Of a stretch of 5,565 nucleotides of DNA, positions 1-5,565 are shown one piece after another. How positions within the stretch are numbered: position 1 is the first letter of the stretch; every line of letters begins with the position of its first letter. The notes under the pieces are model-generated. The model worked only from the letters and a program-made list of their open reading frames with translations, was not told the DNA's origin and did no database searches. This stretch comes from Candidatus Kapaibacterium sp. (lineage in GTDB: Bacteria > Bacteroidota > Ignavibacteria > Kapaibacteriales > UBA961), in contig JALRHN010000137.1 in the NCBI GenBank assembly GCA_023259575.1, positions 1 through 5,565 of the forward strand, read 5' to 3'. Both the position numbers and the translations under genes were made by a program.

Positions 1-1389
1 AGTGCCCCACATTGATAATTTTCCCTGTTCAGCTAATTCTAAAAATTCAGAAAATTGTATCGTTTGAATATGTAGTTCTATTCCTAGATTATCTTTGATC
101 ATCGATCGAACAGCTTCTGCTACTTGCACCAATCGTGGTTCTGGATAGATATGAAAAGTAATTTCAGGAAAATTCTTACCATTTGGGTATCCAGCATTGG
201 CAAGCAGTTCTCTGGCTTTTTGTACATTCAAATCAAAACCAGGAATAAGATTGATATCATAATTCTTAAATACTGGTGGAGTAATGCCATGCAGTGCAGG
301 ACCATAAGGAGCATTTTTTAAAACATATGTAACAATACTCTTTCTGTCAATTGCATAACTAAATGCACGCCTAATATTTGGATTGTCAAAAGGTGCTTTT
401 GTACATAAATAATCAATAAACCACGTTAATAAAGCAGGCTCTGTTTGTAATTGATATTGATTATATTTTCCTTTGGTTTTCTTTGTTTTTGTGTCGATTA
501 TATCTTCAAAAAACTCGGTAGGTAAGGTAAAACATTCATCAAAATTACCATCTGTAAACTCTTTTAATTGAATCTTATCATCTTTAATAAAACTAAAAAT
601 GATTTTATCTAAAAATGGAAGAGAATTACCATGTTCGTCTTTTTGCCAATACTTAGGATTTCTTTTAAATGTCATCGAAATATCAGGACGCCATTCTTCA
701 AAAATAAATGGACCAGTACCCACCGGATGTTGAAAGAAATCTCGTCCATAAAAGTCAACAGCTTCTTTGGGTACGATACAACCTAATGAGTTAGCAAGTA
801 ATAATAAAAAAGGTGAATATGGGCGGATTAATTGAATCTGTAGGGTACTATCATTTATTGCTTTAATCCCTTCGATACTATTAAGCTGTTTCCCAACAAC
901 TCGGGCTTCATAGAATTCATTTGCTCCAAGAACTTTATCTTTAAATGCCCAATAGTGAACTGTTCTAGCTTTAGGATCGCAAGCCCTTATAAGAGAATAC
1001 TCTATATCTTTTGCTATCATTAATCTCCCTTTTCCACCTTTAAAACACTGATTATCATGAAAACGAATACCAGTTTTTATATGAAAGATATATTGTTTTC
1101 CATCCTCTGAAATTTCCCATGAACTTGCCGCTTCTGGAATAACACCTAAACTAGAATCAAATGAAATTAATCTATCATATACTTGTAAAGCTATATCATC
1201 AGCTAATTTACTATTGATGATTACAGGATCTAATCCATTTGGATTGCCTCTAATCATATTTATTCTAAAAGTACCACCATAATTTTTATTTCCTTTTGCA
1301 GAAACTAGTGATTGTTCTTCTTGCTGTGAACAGCCATGTAAAAAAGAAGAAAGTAAAAAAACGATTAAGAGAACGTAAGAATGATTCAT
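1..1389 (-). CDS. Peptide/oligopeptide ABC transporter substrate-binding lipoprotein (SBP_bac_5 family), C-terminus cut by window edge
   Basis: This is the extracytoplasmic binding component of an ABC importer of the DppA/OppA type, which captures di- or oligopeptides and hands them to a membrane permease. I read 463 uninterrupted codons from the ATG at 1389 to position 1 with no stop. Family members usually have about 500-560 residues, so perhaps 40-100 are missing. Residues 5-17 are a hydrophobic signal segment followed by the lipobox LHGC, with Cys20 as the lipidation site, then a polar SQQEEQ stretch. Family landmarks follow in order: SWEISEDGKQY near residue 90, HIKTGIRFHD at 103-112, HPVGTGPF at 221-228 and NIRRAFSYAIDRK at 338-350. 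The segment CFKGGKGR just after RFHD resembles peptide-binding proteins I associate with Bacteroidota. The start lies 3 bases after the stop of the upstream gene, so translation is probably coupled. There is no Shine-Dalgarno sequence. No permease or ATPase gene is visible, and ligand specificity (peptide, nickel or other) cannot be read from the sequence. Confidence 0.9.
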   Translation of the reverse strand, partial: MNHSYVLLIVFLLSSFLHGCSQQEEQSLVSAKGNKNYGGTFRINMIRGNPNGLDPVIINSKLADDIALQVYDRLISFDSSLGVIPEAASSWEISEDGKQYIFHIKTGIRFHDNQCFKGGKGRLMIAKDIEYSLIRACDPKARTVHYWAFKDKVLGANEFYEARVVGKQLNSIEGIKAINDSTLQIQLIRPYSPFLLLLANSLGCIVPKEAVDFYGRDFFQHPVGTGPFIFEEWRPDISMTFKRNPKYWQKDEHGNSLPFLDKIIFSFIKDDKIQLKEFTDGNFDECFTLPTEFFEDIIDTKTKKTKGKYNQYQLQTEPALLTWFIDYLCTKAPFDNPNIRRAFSYAIDRKSIVTYVLKNAPYGPALHGITPPVFKNYDINLIPGFDLNVQKARELLANAGYPNGKNFPEITFHIYPEPRLVQVAEAVRSMIKDNLGIELHIQTIQFSEFLELAEQGKLSMWGT

Positions 1390-1392
1390 GGA

Positions 1393-2343
1393 TTAACGAT
1401 GTAAAAGTGGATACCAATGCTTATCTATTTCTGGGTCTACTGGATTAGGAGGTGTTTTTAATTGCAAATTCGGAAATAGCTTGGTTTGAAAACCTTCAAA
1501 ATCCTTGGCCCAATCTTTATGATTATATACACATACAGCTAAGCATACAGAACAATAATTATCTGTTCCAAAATATGGAAAACAAGCCCCTGTGTCTATG
1601 ATATATCTATCATTGCCAAGATGATCTTTACCTGCTTCTGGAGATCTTTGATCCGGAATTGCTTTAGCAGGACAAAATATTCTGCATGCTTTACAATTAT
1701 CACAAAACTTTGCAATTCCTGCATCAATAGGAGAATCTATGGATAATTCCATATTGGTGATAACACTACCTAGTCTGAAAAGTGGTCCCATTTTAGGATG
1801 GATAATTGAGCCATGCCTTCCTAATTCTCCAAAACCTGCTTTAAGTGCTAAAGGAATATGCAATACATCGCTATCGCCAATTGGATGTTCAACAGTGCAA
1901 GGATATCCAAGATTTCTAATTTCTTGAGCAATCCGAATAACAATTTCACCTAAAGAAAAGTAAATTCTTAGACATTCAATTGCAGATTGTTCATTTGGTA
2001 CTTCTTGAAATTCTCTCCAAAGCATTTTTTGACCAATTACAATAGCATATTTTTCTTGTACAGAATGCCCTCTATACACATCAGATGGTTCGATTTCAGC
2101 AATTCCCACCTCATCTGCGCCAAAACTCAATGCCTTTTGTTTTATATAATCAGATGCGTGTTTTGAAGAAGAAAATAGAGTTTTTGTAGGATGAATCTCA
2201 CCCGAAAATCTGGGATATTGAAATTCACGAATATCATGTAAATATCTATCTACATCCTTGATTGAAATTGTTCTACCTCCGATTGCTTGATACCAATCAT
2301 CCCATCGGAAAGTTGTAGGTGAATATTCAGATGCAAAAATCAT
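1393..2343 (-). CDS. RdhA/QueG-like double [4Fe-4S] cluster protein, putative soluble corrinoid-dependent reductase
   Basis: This 316-residue protein belongs to the superfamily containing reductive dehalogenases (RdhA) and epoxyqueuosine reductase (QueG), enzymes using base-off cobalamin plus two [4Fe-4S] clusters. Visible support: FGADEVGIAEIEP at 74-86, a core GDSDVLHIPLALKAGFGELGR at about 156-176, and HPKMGPLFRLGSVITN at 182-197, all patterned like the cobalamin-binding fold of RdhA. The first ferredoxin motif is Cys214, 217, 220 and 224 followed by Pro225. The second uses Cys254, 264, 267 and 271, with Val rather than Pro after the last Cys. The long spacing before CSVC and the following HKDWAKDF look more like RdhA than QueG. 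There is no twin-arginine signal, other signal peptide or transmembrane segment, so the protein should be cytoplasmic, unlike respiratory dehalogenases. It starts 9 bases after copA ends and sits 3 bases before the lipoprotein gene. The substrate is unknown. An epoxyqueuosine reductase role is possible but I consider a divergent RdhA-like oxidoreductase more likely. The family assignment is firm; the reaction is inference. Confidence 0.82.
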   Translation of the reverse strand: MIFASEYSPTTFRWDDWYQAIGGRTISIKDVDRYLHDIREFQYPRFSGEIHPTKTLFSSSKHASDYIKQKALSFGADEVGIAEIEPSDVYRGHSVQEKYAIVIGQKMLWREFQEVPNEQSAIECLRIYFSLGEIVIRIAQEIRNLGYPCTVEHPIGDSDVLHIPLALKAGFGELGRHGSIIHPKMGPLFRLGSVITNMELSIDSPIDAGIAKFCDNCKACRIFCPAKAIPDQRSPEAGKDHLGNDRYIIDTGACFPYFGTDNYCSVCLAVCVYNHKDWAKDFEGFQTKLFPNLQLKTPPNPVDPEIDKHWYPLLHR

Positions 2344-2352
2344 ACATTGAAA

Positions 2353-4524
2353 TTACAGTTTTTTTAATCTTAGTGAATTAGAAATAACACTCACTGAGCT
2401 ACATGCCATTGCAGCTGCAGCAAAAGTTGGACTCAAATTTCCACTTGCAGCTAATGGAATACCAATAATATTAAAAATAAAAGCCCAAAAGAAATTTTGC
2501 TTGATAATACGCATTGTCTTTTTTGATAGATTTATTGCCTTTAAGACTGCATATAAATCAGTATTTATAATTGTTATGTCTGCTGTATTCTTTGCGATGT
2601 CTGTTCCGCTTCCCATTGCAATACCCAGATGTGCTTTGGCTAGTGCTGGCGCATCGTTAATTCCATCTCCAACCATTGCTATGTGATGTCCTTTCTGTTG
2701 AAATTCATCAATTCTTTCTAATTTTTGATGCGGCAATATTCCTGCTATCACTTCTAGAATTCCAATTTTTTTAGCGATTGCCATTGCAGTTTCTGGATGA
2801 TCTCCACTTAGCATTATTGTGCGGATACCAGATTGATGAAGCTTGGTTATTACATCAATAGATTCATCTCTAATTTTATCGGCAAAAATGAAAAGTCCTG
2901 CAGGAATATTATCAATACTCATTCCCAATATTGAATGTTCTTGCTTTATATCTTGGTTTTGTATAACTGCAAAAGAAATTCCCTGATCTGAAAGCCATGA
3001 AAGATTTCCAATATGAATGTGATGTCCTTGAACAATTCCAATCATTCCTTTTCCTGGAATTTCTTGAACTGAATCAGCATGAACAATATCGTTACTTTCT
3101 TTTATAATTGCTTGCGCAAAAGGATGCAAGGAATATTGCTCCATAGCAGATGCATATGACATCAATGTATCATGGGTATAAATAGGATTGGCAATCTGTA
3201 TCGTTTGAAGATGTGGCTTACCTATAGTTACAGTACCTGTTTTGTCAAAAGCTACAATATCAATATTTCCAGCTTTTTCTAATGCATCAGCGTTTCGTAT
3301 AATAATTCCATGTTTTGCACCAGTGCCAATTGCAACAGTTATTGCAGTAGGTGTTGCTAAGCCTAAAGCGCATGGACAAGCTATTAAAAGAATTGCAATA
3401 GTAGGTAAAATACTGTCATTAAATGATGCATGTAAGAATGTAAAATATATGATAAATGTAATAATACTTGTTATAAGGACAGCAGGCACAAAAACTGAGG
3501 AAATTTTATCTGCCAAAGATTGAATAGCAGCTTTTGAGCCTTGTGCTTCTTTTACAATGGCTGCAATTTTGGATAATACTGTATCTGAACCTATCGCAGT
3601 CGCTTTTATTTCAATCGATGAATTAATATTGATTGCTCCACCTATTACTGAATCTCCAATTTTTTTTATAATTGGATGAGACTCACCTGTCAACATAGAT
3701 TCATCGCATGAAGTATCTCCTGAGATAATGATTCCATCTACAGGGAATGATTCACCAGGACGTATCATTATAATATCACCAATAACAATATCTGATGCAT
3801 TACATTCTATAAATGATCCATCTATTGTTTTTTTTAATGCTTTGGTAGACTGTATATTAAGAAGTGATTGCAATGCATTCCCAGCTTTTCTTTTGGCTTT
3901 AGTTTCCAGCATTTTTCCAAGCAAAACAAGGGTAATTATCGTTGTTGTAGAATCAAAGTAAAGGTGTTGGGAATGCCCGGAGTGCTCACCCCAAATCAAT
4001 TCATATGTACTATATAGCCATGCTATACTGGTTCCTAAAGATACTAGTGTATTCATATCAGATGCTCCGTGCATAGCTAGTTTCCATGCAGGAACAAAAA
4101 ATCTTCTACCAGGAATAGTGAGAACTAATAGTGATAAAAAGCAGAATATAACATTTAACACATTCATTGAAATCGGGAAGATTTCTGATACTGGATTTAA
4201 CATCAAGCCCATTGAGAGAACAAATACAGGAAGTGTACAAATGAGGCTTATGAAGAAGTCCCTGCGAATATCTAATTCTCTATCTAGAAGTCTGTCATTT
4301 ACATTATCTGGTTCTTTTTTGATAATAAGTTCATATCCAGTTTCATGAAGTTGTTCTGCAATAGATTCTATGGATATGGTATTGACATCAAAATCAATGC
4401 GAACTGATTCTGTTGCAAGATTTACAGTTGCATTTGTTACACCTGTCATTTTCTTGAGGTTTTTTTCGACTCTTGTTACGCATGCGGCACATGTCATGCC
4501 TGCAACCGGTAGATTTTGAATCAT
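2353..4524 (-). CDS. copA: Copper-exporting P1B-1-type ATPase (CopA)
   Basis: This inner-membrane pump uses ATP to move Cu(I) out of the cytoplasm. Its 723 residues are complete and carry all the family hallmarks. One N-terminal heavy-metal-associated domain has the GMTCAAC site (Cys12, Cys15). Membrane helices start around 90. The actuator TGES motif is at 279-282, the CPC metal-site motif in TM6 at 383-385, and the phosphorylated DKTGT at Asp427. The nucleotide-binding His-Pro is at 467-468, the hinge GDGINDAP at 619-626, and the TM8 MACSS at 706-710. CPC together with the TM7 Asn and MxxSS points to Cu(I)/Ag(I) rather than Zn/Cd. A His-rich loop, EHSGHSQH, lies at 180-187. One oddity is that TM7 reads FN (Phe684-Asn685) where copper ATPases normally have YN. 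With a single metal-binding domain it is shorter than the 834-residue E. coli CopA. The start ATG at 4524 places the HMA domain directly at the N-terminus and lacks a Shine-Dalgarno sequence. A FixI/CcoI-type role in cytochrome oxidase assembly is a less likely alternative, as no oxidase genes are visible. Confidence 0.96.
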   Translation of the reverse strand: MIQNLPVAGMTCAACVTRVEKNLKKMTGVTNATVNLATESVRIDFDVNTISIESIAEQLHETGYELIIKKEPDNVNDRLLDRELDIRRDFFISLICTLPVFVLSMGLMLNPVSEIFPISMNVLNVIFCFLSLLVLTIPGRRFFVPAWKLAMHGASDMNTLVSLGTSIAWLYSTYELIWGEHSGHSQHLYFDSTTTIITLVLLGKMLETKAKRKAGNALQSLLNIQSTKALKKTIDGSFIECNASDIVIGDIIMIRPGESFPVDGIIISGDTSCDESMLTGESHPIIKKIGDSVIGGAININSSIEIKATAIGSDTVLSKIAAIVKEAQGSKAAIQSLADKISSVFVPAVLITSIITFIIYFTFLHASFNDSILPTIAILLIACPCALGLATPTAITVAIGTGAKHGIIIRNADALEKAGNIDIVAFDKTGTVTIGKPHLQTIQIANPIYTHDTLMSYASAMEQYSLHPFAQAIIKESNDIVHADSVQEIPGKGMIGIVQGHHIHIGNLSWLSDQGISFAVIQNQDIKQEHSILGMSIDNIPAGLFIFADKIRDESIDVITKLHQSGIRTIMLSGDHPETAMAIAKKIGILEVIAGILPHQKLERIDEFQQKGHHIAMVGDGINDAPALAKAHLGIAMGSGTDIAKNTADITIINTDLYAVLKAINLSKKTMRIIKQNFFWAFIFNIIGIPLAASGNLSPTFAAAAMACSSVSVISNSLRLKKL

Positions 4525-4534
4525 GAACTATCAA

Positions 4535-4562
4535 TGTAAAAGTGTTATATCCCTAATTTACA
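4535..4562. repeat. Inverted repeat TGTAAA-N16-TTTACA over the candidate copA -10 element
   Basis: TGTAAA at 4535-4540 and TTTACA at 4557-4562 are perfect 6-base inverted arms. Their centre, near 4548, falls on the candidate -10 hexamer of copA, which is a place where a repressor could block transcription. It does not match the CopY box, and the promoter spacing is not the long spacing typical of MerR/CueR targets, so the regulator, if any, is unknown. Six-base arms at this spacing can occur by chance. Confidence 0.3.
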
Positions 4563-4571
4563 CACATTCAA
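4544..4571 (-). promoter_or_regulatory. Candidate sigma70-like promoter for copA
   Basis: Reading the minus strand, TTGAAT (4571-4566) and TATAAC (4549-4544) are separated by 16 bases. They match the sigma70 -35 and -10 consensus at 4 of 6 and 5 of 6 positions. Transcription would begin about 10-15 bases before the copA ATG at 4524, giving a very short leader. No Bacteroidota-type TAnnTTTG element is seen in this gap. In so AT-rich a sequence such matches arise by chance, so the call is tentative. Confidence 0.35.
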
Positions 4572-4581
4572 TAGACTGAAT
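4566..4581. repeat. Inverted repeat ATTCA-N6-TGAAT overlapping the candidate copA -35
   Basis: ATTCA (4566-4570) and TGAAT (4577-4581) form a perfect 5-base dyad with a 6-base loop. It is nested inside a wider pair, CCCTA at 4551-4555 and TAGGG at 4581-4585. The arm at 4566-4570 coincides with the candidate -35. It could be an operator half or a weak RNA hairpin on read-through transcripts. There is no T-run to make it an intrinsic terminator. Confidence 0.25.
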
Positions 4582-4596
4582 AGGGAATAATTAAGA

Positions 4597-4968
4597 TTAT
4601 TGTAATGATGCATTCTTCTTTCGAAAATGACTCCAGACAAATAGACATCCAGAAAGAATAAATGGAAATGTAATCATCGCTATAATTTCAAAACTGATAA
4701 GAATTGAATGATTCATTCGATAATTGTGCTTAAAGATAAATGGACTAAGTGTTATTCCGATTATGATATAGAGTATTCCACCAATTAATTCTCTTTTCCA
4801 GGCAATTGCCAGAATAATCATGAGTATAAATGAGGGGATCATGTGTATCAAAAATGCTTGGATCTGTTCACTTATTGATCCATGATCAAATGAATCTAGA
4901 GCAAATAGGCTTACAAATGCAATAGAAAGAATGCTAAGAATACGTGGGATTATAGGAAGGAATTTCAT
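4597..4968 (-). CDS. Small four-helix integral membrane protein of unknown function
   Basis: This gene encodes 123 residues from the ATG at 4968, or 132 if the in-frame TTG at 4995 is used. I prefer the ATG because the protein then begins MKFLPIIPRIL directly before the first hydrophobic helix, and TTG starts are rarer. Neither start has a Shine-Dalgarno sequence. In the 123-residue numbering four hydrophobic segments are visible, at about 5-24, 40-59, 61-79 and 88-112. The last is followed by a basic tail, HFRKK. Helices 2 and 3 are joined by a short WKRELIGG turn. The pattern FALD...AFLIHMIPSF...AWKRELIGG resembles small uncharacterised membrane proteins common in bacteria, which I recall being annotated DUF7670-like, but I could not check this. 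It contains no catalytic motif and only one cysteine, so it is not an obvious metal chaperone. It lies between the SOUL gene and copA, and may be cotranscribed with either. Its function is unknown. Confidence 0.8.
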   Translation of the reverse strand: MKFLPIIPRILSILSIAFVSLFALDSFDHGSISEQIQAFLIHMIPSFILMIILAIAWKRELIGGILYIIIGITLSPFIFKHNYRMNHSILISFEIIAMITFPFILSGCLFVWSHFRKKNASLQ

Positions 4969-5030
4969 TAATGTTCTCGTGAATGTATTTTGCAAAAATA
5001 ATATCTTTAAGCAAAATATATCCTTGAGAC

Positions 5031-5555
5031 TTACTTAAAATCTATTAATTCTACTATGATTTCATTGCGACGATTTATTACTTCATATGGAGGGTTATAT
5101 CCTAAAAATGAAAACTTATTTGTATGGCTTATATTCTCTTTAGCCAAAGAACTTTTTAACTGTTCTGTATAATATTCAATTTTATCATTATCAGCCCATC
5201 CATCAAATTGAATCGCTGCGATAATCTTTTCATTTTGTTGTTCAAATATAATTCTCTTATCATTTGGTTCTGGCAAAGAATTCATGGTATACCCTTTTGG
5301 TACCATGAATTTCATTTTGGTTGAATCACCCAATTCCATAGTTACAGGTGATGTCATGGAGATATTTTCTTTTTTGTTATTTCCACCAAAAATATATCCT
5401 GCCAAAATGCCAAAGCCTTTACCAGAAATCTCGCGATAACTATTTTTTCCAAGCATAACGCTTGAGAATATAGCTGGTTCATATTTGCGGATTTCAAAAT
5501 TGCTATATGATTTAAGTATTTGATATTTATGTTGTTCTGTTCTTGTGGTACTCAT
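5031..5555 (-). CDS. SOUL family heme-binding protein
   Basis: This 174-residue protein belongs to the SOUL/HBP family, whose animal members bind heme or other tetrapyrroles. Bacterial functions are mostly undetermined. Family hallmarks are visible in order: KYQILKSYSNFEIRKYEP at 10-27 (the usual Y-x-V-L...FEIR-x-Y opening), GFGILAGYIFGGNN at 47-60, the diagnostic ISMTSPVTM at 65-73, MKFMVPKGY at 81-89, and the C-terminal YNPPYEV...NRRNEI at 153-166. The length matches single-domain family members. From the ATG at 5555 there is no signal peptide, so the product would be cytoplasmic. However, the reading frame stays open through the last 10 bases of the window, so a more upstream start with an export signal cannot be excluded. 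The conserved core begins about ten residues after the chosen Met, which supports that start. Heme binding is known for some relatives and is not shown here. The stop is followed by a 62-base gap before the small membrane protein gene. Confidence 0.9.
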   Translation of the reverse strand: MSTTRTEQHKYQILKSYSNFEIRKYEPAIFSSVMLGKNSYREISGKGFGILAGYIFGGNNKKENISMTSPVTMELGDSTKMKFMVPKGYTMNSLPEPNDKRIIFEQQNEKIIAAIQFDGWADNDKIEYYTEQLKSSLAKENISHTNKFSFLGYNPPYEVINRRNEIIVELIDFK

Positions 5556-5565
5556 AGTACTATAC

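Noticed and set aside
124..321. Plus-strand open frame of 65 codons
   Set aside because: It lies wholly antisense within the well-supported lipoprotein gene and resembles no known protein.
1739..1927. Plus-strand open frame of 62 codons
   Set aside because: It is a shadow of the RdhA-like gene, opposite its conserved core.
1393..2343. Confident queG (epoxyqueuosine reductase) label
   Set aside because: The core and second-cluster spacing look more like RdhA proteins than QueG, so only a superfamily call is made.
2501..4348. Four plus-strand open frames (2501-2686, 3242-3523, 3728-3961, 4118-4348)
   Set aside because: All lie antisense within copA, whose motifs are complete; they have no recognisable domain.
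4551..4585. CCCTA...TAGGG pair as a terminator between the membrane protein gene and copA
   Set aside because: The stem is only five pairs with a 25-base loop and no following T-run on the minus strand.
5013..5020. TATATTTT on the minus strand, close to the Bacteroidota TAnnTTTG promoter element, before the small membrane protein
   Set aside because: It lacks the final G at the right spacing and a TTTG-type upstream element, so it is not distinguishable from AT-rich background.
5554..5563. Perfect 10-base palindrome ATAGTACTAT over the SOUL start codon
   Set aside because: About five palindromes of this length are expected by chance in a window of this size, and the upstream context is missing.

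Overview
The window is AT-rich and holds five co-oriented protein genes, all on the minus strand, so transcription runs from the right edge to the left. The most likely source is a member of the Bacteroidota or a neighbouring FCB lineage. The evidence is a peptide-binding lipoprotein of the type I associate with Bacteroidota and the lack of a recognisable Shine-Dalgarno sequence in front of any start. This assignment is an inference from gene style, not from a marker gene.

In transcription order the window starts with a SOUL/heme-binding family protein (5555 to 5031). A small four-helix membrane protein of unknown function follows (4968 to 4597, possibly starting at a TTG at 4995). A 72-base gap comes next, with a plausible sigma70-like promoter and overlapping inverted repeats. 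Then comes a compact block of three genes: a P1B-1 copper-exporting ATPase, CopA (4524 to 2353); 9 bases on, a soluble double-[4Fe-4S] protein of the RdhA/QueG superfamily (2343 to 1393); and 3 bases on, an SBP_bac_5 oligopeptide-binding lipoprotein (1389 to beyond position 1, C-terminus cut off by the window edge).

The copA, RdhA-like and lipoprotein genes are close enough to be one transcript with coupled translation. The two upstream genes may belong to the same unit by read-through or have their own promoter. Copper export is the only confidently assigned activity. The SOUL protein suggests heme or tetrapyrrole binding, and the RdhA/QueG-like protein suggests corrinoid-dependent redox chemistry, so the cluster has a loose metal/tetrapyrrole theme. 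No pathway linking the genes is demonstrated by the sequence.

The points most worth a second look are the RdhA-like protein, which has no Tat signal and no visible membrane-anchor partner, a Tyr-to-Phe change in the TM7 copper-site motif of CopA, and the dyad-rich copA promoter region. There is no RNA gene, insertion sequence, CRISPR array or convincing terminator, and no stretch over 300 bases lacks a gene.
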